Origin: Tamarix chinensis | Lineage: Eukaryota > Streptophyta > Magnoliopsida > Caryophyllales > Tamaricaceae | Direction: 5' to 3' | Assembly: GCA_030549775.1 (NCBI GenBank) | Contig: CM060172.1 | Location: forward strand, 9,535,861 to 9,599,860 | Length of the DNA: 64,000 bases | Shown: positions 11,798-24,968 of the stretch, one piece after another | Layout of the letters: each line of letters starts with the position of its first letter | Position numbering within the stretch: position 1 is the first letter of the stretch | Translations under genes and position numbers: made by a program | The notes under the pieces: model-generated | Databases searched by the model: none | What the model was told of the DNA's origin: nothing | The model's input: only the letters and a program-made list of their open reading frames with translations

Positions 11798-12835
11798 GCA
11801 GGTTTGTTTCCCAACTTTTAGCCCTCATGATGGAGGCATTCAAGGTGGTGCATGCCCTTGATGTAAATCGATAACGTGTGGCAAGTGTGGTATACTATAG
11901 TGTGTTAGCCCTCATTGTAGGTGTATTCAATGTGTGGTAGGTGTGCTATCCTCAGAAAAAAGTCCCTTCAATGTTTCTTATTCCCATGTGGTGGGTGTGA
12001 TATCCTACTATGTGGTATGGTGCCATGAATTTTATTCATCATGAATAATTTAAGTGTGGTTGAACAAATTATCTTAATAATTGAAAATTATATGATCATT
12101 AAAGGAAGATTTATAATATAGTTTATATGGTGTAGTTATGATGCATTTACTATATTATTGTTCTTCCATGATTTTCATGTAAGCATGCCTTGTGGTATTA
12201 CAACCATGAGCCTGAGTGTTATTTTACATCGGTATGCTTATCACCATGCTAATTTATTGCATGAACCCTTAACATGTTTTAAGTAATCTATTTTACCAAT
12301 ACTTTATTGTTTTGATACTACACTTGTGTGGTCACTATAATGATCCGACCTTTGATCCAAGGAGAAGAGGAAAATTTTCAGGGATATGATTCTCAGTTAG
12401 AGTATATTGAGGATGATACTGTGGGCTAGTGGCTAGCCATTATTTGGAGACTTAAAATTTGTTTTCTTATGTTGTTAAGAGTTAGGCTAACTAATTAGAT
12501 GTATTTTACCCACTTGTTGGGATGTGTTTGATTCTTTATGATTATTTAAACTCTTAGCTTTCATTCCTATGTTTAAATTTTGTAAACTCTCATACTTCTC
12601 TCTATCTATAGTATTGTTATTCTTATCATTATCATTATTAATATTGTTGTCTTATTAGTGATTATGCATTCTTTCACAATTGCTTTGTTTTGCCTTGCAT
12701 CAGGCATGATTTAGGTGATTATTGCAACTCTCTTATTGTTGATGTGATCGTAAAATTCCCTATTTTTGTTATTCTAAAAGCTTTTGTATTGTCTATGAAA
12801 CTAAAGTTTTTGGTTAAAAAATTGGGGGTGTTATG

Positions 12836-15299
12836 CTTAGGTTTGGCCATCCCTACTGAAGCAACCCCATAACCCACAACCATCACCTCCAAACCCCCTC
12901 CTTTTCCTTTGACCATTTTTGCTGAACACTCCTCCCTTTCTGTACCAAAATCCACCAAGCCCCCTTCCTTAAATTTGATCAAAATCATGGAGGGTCCCCC
13001 TAATAATGACCACAAGTGTTGTTGCTCACTCAGTTGATATGGTAGCAAGTGTCATTCCTCCTTCCCTTATTTTGTAACCATATGTTGTTACTCCTCACTG
13101 CCTTATTAGCATCCCATACCTAGTTAGCTACTAAACTTTTTTATTGAGTTGATTTTAGTTAATTTCGGTTGTTGTTGTGTAGTTTTAGATGCTAATATAA
13201 TTATTTTTGGTTGTCGTTTGCATAGGTAATCTTTGAGGTATCTTGGAGAGGAAAATCTTTTGTTCTTTTTTGTATAGCTTGGATTTAGCTAAATCTAATC
13301 GCTCATAAGGTTGTAGAAATTATTTATGAGCATGTTAGGATTTTTTTAGATTTAGAATCATGATAAGATTTTACATTATGCAAGTATTAGGAAATGCATG
13401 ACAAGATAATAGCATCTGAATATATGGCATGCATGATTTGTTGTTAATATGTTAAATGATTAACGTATGCATGTCTAAGATTTGTTATACATTGAAATCT
13501 CATTAAGTTCAGGTGTAATTAATTTGATGAGTGTTCCATGATTATCATCACATATTTAGTTAGGGTTGGCATAAATATGATGAATGTAAGAACACATGAT
13601 TAAGGTTAAAACACGATAATTGCTATATGAATGATCTAAGGTTAGAAATGTTTCCTTACATGCACCATGAAGTTAATTGCCCTATTAAATGTAGTATTAT
13701 GCTATAAAATGTGCATGTGTGTTGCATAGACTATATGAAACATTAGGAAGGCATGATTAAGGTTTGTGCATATAACTTACTAAATGCAAGATAAGTGAAA
13801 AATATAGTCAATTTCTAAATTGTAAAGATTACTTAAACACTAAAAAATTGTAAATTATTATCTTTTAGCCTTTTCATGATAAGTTATCATAATAAAAATG
13901 TTTAATATGAAATTGGGATAATAATGATGAAATTAGGGGTTAAAGGACATTTTGGTCATTTTTGACCTAATACACCTAATGTGAATAATTAGACATTGGA
14001 TGGTGTTAAGTTAACCTTATTGTTAACTTTTTCTTTAACATAAACCAATTAGCTTAGGGTTTACCTTAATAATTGGAAATAAAGGAAAATAGTTACGTAT
14101 GGAAATGGGAACTCTTGTACAATGTATGGTATTTGTGATCACCTCATAAAATATTACTAATTAAAGTGGAGAAACCTCGAGTTTGAAAATGGTTGCTTTC
14201 TTAGATTAGCTACCCTAGAGACAAGGTGTAGCCCTAGTTTGAGTTTGGTTTTTTGGGGTATTGTTGTGCCCTAATAAGGCGCTAGTCTACTCTATAAGTA
14301 ACCTATAAGTCCTATAGGGTGTTTCAATAGGTAAGGATTAGGTGATTGAGGTTAGAGGACACTATGTTGAATGCGTGTGCTAGTATAATCAAGCTTACCG
14401 TAGAGTCCCTAGGTTCTAGAGTAAGTGTATAGTGTTACCTTTGCTTACCAATATGGACAAGTATACCTCAGTGTCCCCGGGTTGATTATATCCCCTCAAG
14501 TAAGATAAATAATAAAGAAGTATTTGTTAATGGCCTTGGTATGGGTTAGATTGATGGTTCGATAGCTTCCTTAGTGTACTACCTTAGTAATTGGAGTTGA
14601 TCTGATGAATCAGTTGTGGTTATGGTCTTTATATGGCTATTTTGTATCTTGAGATATGGTGAATTAGTTAAGTATGATTAGCTATTCAGCATGAGACTTG
14701 ATGATATATATTGTCCTATGATTTGTATATGGTGTATATAGTGTTATGGCATATGTTTTGTGTTTTCAAAATGTTTCGTTTTGTTGTGTGATTATGTAAA
14801 ATGTGAGCATGATACCTCTTATTCGATATAGTGATTTACTCAATACGAGAAGTCTGTACTGATACTACATTTGTAGATGACCATATAAAGGGAATGGGGT
14901 TGTTCAAGACGGATAATAGTGGTAAAGATAAGTGGAGCCCTTTGGAAGAGGTTCCATTCTTAGAATGGACATTTGGGTCTAAGAGTTTGGACAAATTAGT
15001 GTTATACCCTAGGGTATTAGGTTTTTTTTGTAATTGATTTTTCTTTGTACTCTTATGTCCCTTGTTGTATTTTTATTAATGATATTGTATGAAGAATATT
15101 TGTCCATAAAATTTCTATATTTTATTCTATCTTTTTCTCCATTGTTTGTTGTAGATCTAACTTATTTTGAGCCTTAGCAATTGGTATAAGGAATGTGAAG
15201 TAATTAGACTTATGCTAAGTTTAGTAATAACTCCCATTATTTTTTAATTAATGATACCAAAAAAATGAAATTTTTAGGCGGTAAAATGGGGGTGCTACT
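12836..15299 (+). mobile_element. Family-3 5' LTR, second segment
   Basis: Continues the interrupted LTR: a pyrimidine-rich start (12850-13000), then AT-rich sequence, ending GGGGGTGCTACT just before a primer-site-like sequence. Matching stretches occur in the 3' LTR pieces at 27740-28108 and 33201-33450. No coding region is credible. The minus-strand frame at 12719-13048 spans the junction with the family-2 LTR and is accidental. Confidence 0.6.
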
Positions 15300-15302
15300 A
15301 GT

Positions 15303-15314
15303 TGGTATTAGAGG
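15303..15314 (+). other. Primer binding site, initiator-Met tRNA type
   Basis: TGGTATTAGAGG matches TGGTATCAGAGC at 10 of 12 positions. It lies within four bases of the LTR end. It is the second such site in the window, and it sets the plus-strand orientation of the composite element. Confidence 0.6.
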
Positions 15315-16559
15315 TTTTTGGTTTTAAACCCTATCTTCTATTTTTAAAAGACTTAGTTTCCCAAAATGTGTTGAAACCTAGTTTATCCTTGTGAGGAAGT
15401 GAGTTGGAAGGTATCTTTGTATTAGTCTTAGTCCTTAGATTGAGTACCCTAGCTTACCCTATTTAGTTTCATGTTTTATCGCGTTAATATGGGTATATAG
15501 ATGGAGTTATATCCTTAGTGCATTTATTAATGGGTTATGGAATAGAGAAATGAGCTTGATCTTTATTGGAATTTTGAGGGAATATTTTGTTAGAAATTGA
15601 ATTGATTTATGAGTTATAAGTTGAGTTGATGTACCTTTGTAGATTTTCCTACGATGTCTATTGAAGCTAATAGACTACCTATATTGCACTTTAGGATATC
15701 GCTAGATGGTGATACCAGATTCCATGTTAGGTAGCATATTGATGTGTTGAACCCTATGGTGGATGCAACCATTACATTGGACCTTATATGTTTTGATCCA
15801 AACACCTGTTGAGGACCCTTCATTTAGTGGATTCATCAATTAGGACAAATGAGGTGTATAAAGATTCATTCATGATAGGTGTCTCACACCCTAGGTTTGT
15901 GGAGAGTGGATATTTTTTGTTGCATTATGACTAGCAGGCAAGAGAGTTAATTCTGATAGATGATGTGTGGAGGGATAGGCTTAGGCTATTTCCAAGTGTT
16001 TCCATAGATTATCCTAGTAAGATGAACTAAGTGGATGAGCCTCCTTATGATCTAGAGTGAGCATAGATGATCCTACATATGGAATGGTTCTCGTGGATGA
16101 TCTGCAGGTTGGGTGTTTGATGCCACAATATATGTAAGCCTTTAGGGTTTTTATAGTGATTATTAATTTAGGATATATTTTGAGGTTTTTTTAATCATCT
16201 CATATTTAAGGTTTGTGTTAGGCAGATGCTTAGTATGGTAGTGATTTATCCTTATGGTATGAGTAACTTTAGAGGAATGGGGTTTTCTTTTGCTTGTTGG
16301 GTCTCTAGTTACTATTTTTGTAATGTTTGTAACCATTAATGTTGTATGACCATATATTATGATATGAATGCAAGCATATCCTTTTTAATTTGTGTGTGCA
16401 ATACTTGTGTGACCCTTATGATAAATGTCAATGTTTCATTGTTGGCCTTTAAATGATGAGAAGTGCTTAGCCTTTTTATAGGTGGCCTTTATTTGTGTTC
16501 ACTAAGGTTGTAATTCTATTAATATCTTATCTTTAGTTCTATGAAATGAAACTTTAATA
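15315..16559 (+). other. Internal region of the composite element, no recognised gene
   Basis: Untranslated leader and worn gag N-terminal region. Stops occur in all frames. I recognise no protein motif in this stretch. It is placed in the element only by its position between the primer site and the gag remnant. Confidence 0.4.
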
Positions 16560-17580
16560 TCATGTGAATGGAAGAGTTACTTATCTCAATAGCAGAAAGA
16601 GTGGTAAAGCTACAACCACAAAATTAGCTGTTGCCTCCTCCAGCAACTATTCAGGTTGAGAACTTGCTTAGAAAGGTTAGGTTTCATCACTTGTCAATGT
16701 TTGAAGGATTTGATGATTCAATAGTGATGTAAAGATGGATTAAAGAGATAGAGAAGATCTTTGGAGATTCTGATTACTTATATGGAAAGAAGGTTCCATG
16801 TGCATTGTGCGAACAATGTTGAGTTTATGATCCTTCGGCAAGGTTACATGTCAGTCGAGGACTACTTTAGCAAGTTCTATAAGCTTCTTACTTTTGCTCT
16901 GGAGAGAGTGGGCAGTGAGGAGATGGTTTCTTATCAATTTGAGCAAGTTTTGGGTCTACACACCTAAGATTTATTTGGAGGAGATGTCATGATTGATATA
17001 CTCATAATGTATGAGAGGGCTTATGCCTTATGACTAATTCAGGAGGCAAAGAAAAACCATAGTGGAACTATGACGACATTAGAGATTATTCAACATCATG
17101 AAGGTGACAAAAGGGTCCAACCTAGTGTTCAGTAGTGTTGGACTAGTTGTAGTTAGTACTCGGTTTTCTAGAGGATGGTTTGGGAATATCCAACCTCTTA
17201 GACACTATCATTGCAAGATTTATAGAGGGAACCACCCATGTAAGGGTTGTTAGGGTAAAATAGTCGTGTTGGAAGTTTGGCAAGATGGGCCATAGAGGCT
17301 TTGTGTATTACTCTAATGGAGTTAGTGTTTAGCACTACTAGGTAAAATTTAGTGCCAGGACCATCTATCACCAGCAGTCTTCCCTAGTGACTTAGATGCC
17401 CGCTAGTATTATCCATAGTGCAGGTGCTAAGGGAAAAGGACATGCTCCTCATGTCTACCCATAGAGTAGTTTCAGTCAAAATTTTGATATTGGAGGTACC
17501 CAAGGAGGTTTGATAGTCAATAATCTAAATGTGATCGGTGGTGTGCAAGCTCGTGGGTATATAGATAGTACCGCTGGTAT
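16560..17580 (+). pseudogene. Gypsy gag remnant of the composite element
   Basis: Frames that shift several times show gag patterns: 'FEGFDDSIVM' near 16700, then 'FHVHCANNVEFMILRQGYMS' and 'VEDYFSKFYKLLTFALERV' (16785-16915), and a zinc-knuckle remnant starting at 17267 ('CWKFGKMGHRGFVYY', last cysteine lost). The spacing from capsid-like to zinc-knuckle-like sequence is normal for plant Ty3/gypsy gag. No protease, RT, RNase H or integrase follows before the 3' LTR, so about 3-4 kb of pol has been lost. Confidence 0.65.
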
Positions 17581-17820
17581 ACCTTGGTGCTCATGATTAT
17601 TTAATTTCCTCATTGATTGTTCATATATTTATTTGGTTGTTTAATGATTATCCTACGCGCGTTTATGTTTTAGCAGTATTCCTTGATTTGGGTTCTATTA
17701 TTTTAAAGGGGTAGTGCTTCCAACTTGTAGAAACCATTGTTTGTGGAACACTCGAGGTTTTAACAAGTTAGTTTCATTTTGTTTGACTTCAGGGACAAAA
17801 TCTCTTTTAAAAGGACAGTA
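17581..17820 (+). other. 3' end of internal region with polypurine-tract remnant
   Basis: The phrase 'gacttcagggacaaaatctc', followed by TTTTAAAAGGACAGTA, ends directly at the 3' LTR. Plant gypsy elements commonly end with a similar 'gaggacgaaat...' stretch and a purine tract just before the LTR. The tract here (about 17806-17820) is worn. Confidence 0.5.
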
Positions 17821-19817
17821 CTATAATATCTTATTTGTAGAAGCTCTAATTATAAACTAGTAATTATGTGTAATTAGTTTTAATAGTTATTTTAGGGTGA
17901 TTTGTATTAAATGTTTATTATTATGACACATTAGATATAATTTTAATTACTTTAATATTTGATAGAATTTAGGTTGTTAAATTTAATCCTAGTTTAGACC
18001 CTAACTGATATATGTCTTACCAATTTCCAGTAACTTGATGTTTTTGTTTTTGTTCAACGTTTCCCAAATAACCCCCTACCCTATACTAGATTTTGGCCTC
18101 ACCCTGCTCCATTTGTTGCGATGTACAACTTTATCCACACCATTCCCTGCACGTGTACCCTATACTAGAAGAAGAAGAAGAAGAAGATGATGATGATAAG
18201 GAAGGATCATGATGATGATGATAAGAATAATAATATAATAATTAGGTAGGATTTTTAGTATTTAATTAATTTTAGCTTAAATCTTTTACCATTATTTTAT
18301 CATAAACCAGACCCAAACCAAACTAATTACCAACCCTTAAGTTAAAACCAAACAATACCCATCCAAACTAACCCCCATGCAATGTGTACCCATCCAAACT
18401 TGTCTTTGTTGTTTTGCCTTGCCAACCCTCACTTCCCCAACTAAACATGCCTTTAACACCCCCCCTCAAGTTTTTGATCCATCAACTCAACTAAGCCTAT
18501 CATCTTTCTTCTCTACTTTATTGGATTCTCCTTTTCTTTCTTTTTCTTCTTCCTCTTCGCACATCTACTTTCCCAATCTCCTCTTTCCTTGCCACCCATG
18601 CACTAAATTTCCTCATCTCATACACTATACGACACTAACTTGCCCTATTGTTGACCTTTTTTTCAAGTACACCCAGCTTTGCCCATTCACATATAACCCT
18701 AGCCACATGGCTTTGTTTTTACACTAGTCTACTACCTAAGTTTTTTTTCTTCCCTTTCTCATCTTCTCTAATCGCCTAGCCCTTCTAAGCCTTGTTTAGG
18801 CCATCCACTCCATCATCCTAGCCTTCCTTCATCTTTTTTCCCCTTTTTTTACAACGATATCAACTATTCTCCTCCTCCCCTTCCTCTATTTTTTTCACAA
18901 CTCAAACCTACTTCGTTTTGGTTCCTTCACCCAGCCAACCAATCTCCATCGTTAAGCACCCATCGTTTTCCAACATTGTTTCTCCTTGCCTCGCCTGTCA
19001 CCCTACTCCATTCACAACACCACACCATCAGCCTCCTCATCAACTCTCTCACTACTCCCAATACCCATCATAATTGCTCTATTTTGTCTCACCAATTGGC
19101 AACAATATTAGCCTTCAACCATCCTAACACAACAACCATTGAGATAGCATTCAACCACTACCAGCCTCCCCATTATGTTCTCCTCACTCTGCCTCCAACA
19201 ACACGCAGCACCTTCGCACGTTTAAGCTTGGACCATCAGCTTATTTTTTTCATTGTTTGCCACCTCGAAAACCCCCTTTATGTAACCATGTAGTAGCCAA
19301 ACAAAGATTTGAACCAATAGCCTACACCATCTTCCTAAAGCACCCAGCCCTTACCTTAGAAGCCTTTCACGATCAAGCCCACACTAGTGTTGAATATGAG
19401 TAGTGTTTGTCTTCTACTTTTTTTCCTACATGTGTGGCGCATGGTTGTGCTATGAACCTTTGACCCTTAGCATTAAATTCCCAAATTTTGGATTCCTTAG
19501 TTCCCATAAATTTTATCTAGTTATTTTATCTTGGTATAGATACTAATATGTATATATGTTATGTGGGTTGTGTTGTTGGTTGTTGGTAATCATGATCCTA
19601 CTTATGGTGACCTTGTAAGATGCTATTTTTGTGAGATACCAATTATGTACTTAGAGGTAAATCCAACTACTCTGTAGATGGTAAAAATTTTATGTAAATA
19701 TGAGAGATTAATTTTCTAGAGTAAAAACCATGCTTGGTTGGTGTTATTAGAAAGTTCACATTTTTGTGGAAAAAATTAAAGCATGCAATATTATATTTCA
19801 TTGTAAAATTAGTGATG
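17821..19817 (+). mobile_element. Family-3 3' LTR, first segment
   Basis: The start parallels 7223 onward (see the 5' LTR). A (GAA)n/(GAT)n microsatellite lies at 18168-18220. Between about 18360 and 19300 the plus strand is C/T-rich, which leaves long Pro/Ser/Leu/His-rich open frames (for example 18377-18727 and 18976-19293). I attribute these to base composition. The segment is cut at 19818 by a solo LTR whose target duplication is TGATG. Confidence 0.55.
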
Positions 19818-21637
19818 TGTTGGTGTGGCCATAGCCAGCATACAATTTAAACCCTCTTCTTAACAATTGTAGCACTGATAAATAAAGGTATCATTCCATA
19901 CTAGGGATTGAGGGGACTCACTTCTATCTAAATAGTTCAAAAATAATAAAAATAAAAACTCTAAATCACATAGCCAGTGTTGTTTCTGATGTTTTTTGCT
20001 ATGCCTTAAGGAAGTTTTAAGTCCACTTTCTAACGGTATCGTGCTGTGAAATAATAACCAAGAAAAGTAGTTTTAAACTTTAAGTAGCTAACAGTGTAGC
20101 TCTTATAGCTTGTCCTTGAATCTTTCTTGCTCTTACTTCCGCACCCTTTGGGTAGTTTTGTATGAGGTATGGAGCTAGCGCCGATTAAGTATAGCATAGG
20201 AGTTTTTAGGCTCCCGAAGTGGAAGACAATGTGGAAAATTGGGAAAAGAAAGTGCAATTAGGTAAGGACGTGATTGAATCACCCTATCTCCCACGCATTT
20301 GCATTGTCTTATTTCCAAGGTACACCTTAACATCCTTTCTGCAACAATGACCATCGTCTTGTGGCTTTTAGTTGTCCTTAGCAAGTAGGAGCTATCGATT
20401 AATTTATAAACAAAAATACTAATGGGGGTTTTGAAATAGAAAATATAAAAGTAAGAAGCAAAATAAAATAATAAAAATAATGGGTAATGGAAAATATGAT
20501 AAATATGCTAGGAAAATTGAAATCTACCACTAGATTAGGTTAAAATATAATAACAATTTCTAAGTTATTATTTAATTATGAGAAAGTGATTGACCAAATT
20601 AGAAGCAAAAAGTAAGTATATAAACCTTATATTACTTCCCTAAATTAATTAATACGACAAAGTGTCAATATTAACCCTATTAAATACTAGTAGTATAGTA
20701 GCAATAAGCAACTCCTATATTTAACTAAATTTAATGCATTAAGTACACTTGGATGGATGTCAATCTAAGTACCCAAACAAGTATAATAAGTATGTCTAGT
20801 TGTATTTCTCTATTTTGTTCCACACATATCTAAATGTTTCACTACTCTAGTTAGAATCACAAAACTATTAGGAGAATTGTTATCTAAACTAGCCACAATT
20901 TATATATATAAATTCTAGCATATTTATATGACTACCTAGCAGGTAAATAATCCTACATAATGTTACTATAAGGAAATCAGAATAAGACATGAACCATATA
21001 AATTATACTTGACAAAATTATATATATAAATGATAACAATTAAAATAAATTCAAAGAATAATCTCATGAAAAAAAAGAAATATAAAATCATATCTCAAAT
21101 CATAATCTGAGGTTTTAGTCCATTTCCTGGCAATAAATAATCATCCAGTCATAATGATTGAATTAATTACACTAAAATATATACCAAAAATATAAATCAG
21201 AAATATAGATAGAAGTAACCAGAATTAGTTATGGATGAAAGATCAAAATTTTATTAAGATGAAAAATTTTTAAATTACATCTAAAATAAATTTCTGATAT
21301 CCTTTTTTTACTTCTCTCTCGGCTTCCTCTCTTTCTTTCAATTTTTTCTCTATCACTGATGCGCATCTCATGCGTCTCTCTTTACTATGTCATTGGCCTC
21401 TCTACTGCTACTTTTCCTTGCTTTCTACGCTGCCTCCTCCTCATTCTTGGGAAATGGTAAATATATTAACATGAGTTTACAAAAGTGCGAGGAAAAACCT
21501 CGGTTATAGCCAAAAAGTAGGGGTTAGACCCAGGCCAAATATGGCCAAAGACACAGTCCCTGCAATACAAACTTGCCAGGGAACAGAAAAATACAGAAAC
21601 CAAAGTTTGTCAAAATAAAAGCCCAGCAGCTCACTGT

Positions 21638-24600
21638 CTATATGGAGATTCTGTTATCCTCTTCAAAATACAGTGCACTAAAGATATACTTCTGGACCTG
21701 GACAATGATGCTATTAGGTTCAATAATGTTGTCTTCATATAAAGAAGCATTTATGTTCTTCCAAATGAGGTACACAAGAGCTGACAAAGCAACAGCTCTA
21801 GCTTTCCAGAGTTTGTGCTTTCTGTGCCCATTTCTGTGTATGATTCTCATAGCACTATACAGGTTGTTAGATCCCCTGGAAAGGCCAAGCCATTTTCTAA
21901 TATGCTGCCATATTTGTTTGGTTTTGACATAGTCAAAAAATAAGTGCTCATGGGTCTCAATCTTGTCCCGGAAGAACACACATTGTGTAGTTCCTGTCAA
22001 GTAGTGCAATCTGTCTTTAGTGTAGAGTCTGTGCTTGAGAGCTAACAAAAGGATGAAAGAGTATCTTTTGGTCTTGTTTTGATGCCATACTGCCCTGTGA
22101 TGTTTCCCTTTGGCTTCCTTATCTCGAAAGTAGTTGTAAGCCAGCTTGGTGGAAAATCCCCTTTCCATCTGCCAAGAATTTAGCATGACTTTGGCTTGTT
22201 GAAGAGAGCATGCCTGCTGCACCAAGTCTGAAACAAGTTGTCTTAATGATCTCAAAAAATGGGAAGTATTTTGATTGGGGGTGAATACTTCCATACCTGA
22301 GTAGTGCAAGTAGTGTGAGTGGATCCACTTGGTCCAGAGAGTTTCTTTTTCATTTTGAGAGCCCAGATGTATTTGCTTAGGAAAGCTGAATTCCAAGCCT
22401 GTAGATGTCTAATACCAAGACCTCCCTCATTCTTAGGCATGCAGAGTGTTGTCCAGGCTAGAGGGGGGATTTACCTTGCCAAATGAAATTTCTACAGAGG
22501 GAATTAATATGGCTGATAACCGCTTTAGGGATGGCAAAAATAGAGAACCAGAAACCAAGAAGACCCTGCACCATAGAGTTAATAATTTCCAGCCTTCTTG
22601 CATATGATAGGGAATTAGCCTTCCACATGCTTAGCTGGTCACAAATGTTGTTGATTAGCTGTTCAAAATCACTAGCTCTCAATTTGCAGGGATTTAATGG
22701 GACCCCCAAGTATCTGAAGGGGAAACTACCTGCAGGCATGTTGGTTATACTTCTCAAAGCAGCCTGGGTCTGATCATTAATGCCTGCCATAAACATAGAG
22801 GATTTATGGGGGTTAACAGTCATCCCAGAGCACTTACTAAAATTTTACAGCCCCTGCATTATGATTTTAATAGATGGGACATCCCCTTTACAGAAAAGGA
22901 TGAGATCATCTGCAAACGCCAAGTGGGTGAGTCCCAAATGCCTACATTTTGAGTGGTAAGAGAAATCCTTGATATCTTCCTGGTTCTTCATGAGCCTGCT
23001 AAAATATTCCATACATAGCACAAACAAGTAGGGGGAAATGGGATCCCCTTGTCTGAGGCCTTTGGCTCCCTTGAAAAAACCAAACACATTACCATTTAGC
23101 TTTCAAGAGTAGGTTGTTGTTGAGACACATTCCATCAGCATTCGTATGAAATCCATAGGAAAGTTGAAAGCCTTCAGTAGCTGAAATAAGAAATCCCAAG
23201 AGAGGGTATCATATGCTTTCCTGAGGTCAACTTTAATCATGCATTTTGGGGTAGTTCTGTTCCTATTGTATTCTTTCAAAAGCTCCCAGACCAGGAGAAT
23301 GTTCTCAGTCATCAATCTTCCCTTGACAAATGCCCCTTGTTCAGGGCTGATTAGATGCTCAAGCACTACAGCCAGTCGACTCACCAGGATTTTAGTGATG
23401 ACCTTATACAAGGTATTACAACAGGCTATAGGCCTGAAGTCTGTCACAGACCTGGCATTTTTTGATTTAGGGATGAGCACAAGAATTGCATGATTCACAC
23501 TCTTTAGAAGCTTTTTGTTGGTGAAGAACTCTTGCACTGCTTCACAAAGTTCTTGTCTTGTGATGGTCCAAGAAGCTTTGAAAAAAAAATTTGTTTATCC
23601 ATCAGGTCCAGGAGCTTTGTTATCTCCAAGAGAGTGCAAGGCTGCTCTGATATCAGTGTCTGAAACAGGTCGAAGAAGTGTCTGGTGTTGAATTTCTGAT
23701 AAAATGTTTCCCATTGCCATAATATTCACATACAGGGGTGTAAGCTACTCTGAAGTTCCTAGGAGTTGTTGGTAGTAGTCCAGGAACTCCTCTTCCATGT
23801 CTTGGTCAGAGGTGGTGTAAGAGCCATCCCTTTTGACTAGCTGCACAGTTCTGGATTTGGCTTGTCTGGCCTTAAGCATATCAAAGAAGAATCGAGTATT
23901 TTGATCCATACCAAACATGAACTTGTTTTTATTGAGTTGGGAAACATAGCTGGTTGTTGCTGATCTAAGAAAATTATCTTTCTTCCTGAGATCAGAGAGG
24001 TTAGCAAAAACAGAAGAGGAGCCCTGAGATAGATAGGCTTCCTGCCCTACTTTGAGCTGAGATTCTGCATGGTTAGCTCTTGAAATAATATGAGAATAAT
24101 CAAGATTATTAAGCTTTCTTAGCTCATATTTAAGCATAGTTAATTTTTTGAAAAAATTGAACTGACTAGTACCACAAAAAGAGAAGCCCCAAGCTCTGCT
24201 GACCATAGATCTGAAACTGGGGTGATCACACCACATGTTGAAAATTTTGAATGGTTTCTGCCTAGTAGTTGGCCTGCCAAAGTTAAGGATGCAAGGGGAG
24301 TGGTCAGAAGAACTCCCAGGTGGTAAGAAGGTTGCGGTCCCAATAAGGCCAGAAGCAAACCCTGAGGAGTTCATCATAGCTTGATCCAATTTGGATTTGA
24401 CATTGTGGCCAATAAAAGTATGGTGGCAGCCAATGGAGGGAATGTCAGACAGCTGAGCCACTAAGCAACAGGTCTTGAAGTCAGCTATTTAAGATACAGT
24501 GACAGGTATAATTCCACACCTATCTGAAAGGTTTAAGGGACAATTGAAGTCCCCTTCCACCACCCAGGGTCCTAGAATATCACCTGCCAACTTCATAATA

Positions 24601-24968
24601 GTATCCCAAAGGCCCCTTCTGTCATTAATAGTGTACAGGCCATACACCACAGTGACATAGAGTTTGGTGCCAGTTTTAATGTCGTCCACTGAAACAGAAA
24701 TTGTTTGTGGAGAAATCTCAACAGGTTGCACCCTTAAAGCAGTTAGGTCCCAAAGTAGTAGCAACCTGCCATTATGGTGTTGGGAGAAGTTATCTAAATG
24801 CAACCAGCTTCTGAAAAAGTTATCTACCATGAGTTGAACTTTTCTGCCATCCAATTTAGTCTCTATCAATCCAACTAAGGAGAAGGATTTTTGTCTGCAA
24901 AGATCCAAAAGGGTTTTTTGTTTCAGGGGAGAACCCCCTCCCCTTATATTCCAGATCAACATATTCAT
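21638..24968 (-). pseudogene. LINE ORF2: endonuclease and reverse transcriptase, broken
   Basis: Starts at the ATG of 24968-24966, overlapping the ORF1 stop. The APE-type endonuclease shows 'MLIWNIRGGG', 'LVGLIETK', 'VVEGDFNCPL', 'KSKLDQAMMN' and 'SSDHSPCIL'. The RT shows 'NKAPGPDG', 'FRPIACCNTLYKVITKILVS', 'KVDLRKAYDTLSWDFL', 'GLRQGDPISPYLFVL' and the catalytic 'LAFADDLILF' (ADD within 22905-22916), then 'FRYLGVPLNP'. The C-terminal zinc-finger region (zf-RVT type) occupies 22396-21638. One frame holds from 24968 to about 22470 with stops at 24489, 23745, 23595, 23103 and 22845. One-base shifts follow at about 22463-22470 (a G run) and 22340-22350. No RNase H domain was recognised. Confidence 0.9.

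Larger units (their letters stand above)
7898..12835 (+). mobile_element. Solo LTR of family 2 (copy 2), carrying a nested solo LTR
   Basis: Starts TGTAATACCCCATCC and ends GGGGGTGTTATG. No primer site or gag follows, and the host LTR resumes instead, so it is a solo LTR. The flanks are CTTGC (7893-7897) and CTTAG (12836-12840), which agree at 3 of 5 positions as a worn target duplication. Sections in order: terminal AT-rich part, polypyrimidine part (8290-8760), CAACTGGT motif block (9350-9670) and the 'ggtgttatcac' block (9870-9950). It is interrupted at 10230-11797. Confidence 0.65.

Noticed and set aside
10225..11803. hAT transposon with an 8-bp duplication around 10231-11797
   Set aside because: Only 6 of 8 flanking bases agree, while shifting by one base gives an exact 5-bp duplication and TG...CA ends, which suits an LTR better.
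21573..23493. Plus-strand open frames opposite the LINE RT (21573-21932, 22483-22773 and 23239-23493)
   Set aside because: They are antisense shadows of the clearly coding minus-strand ORF2.
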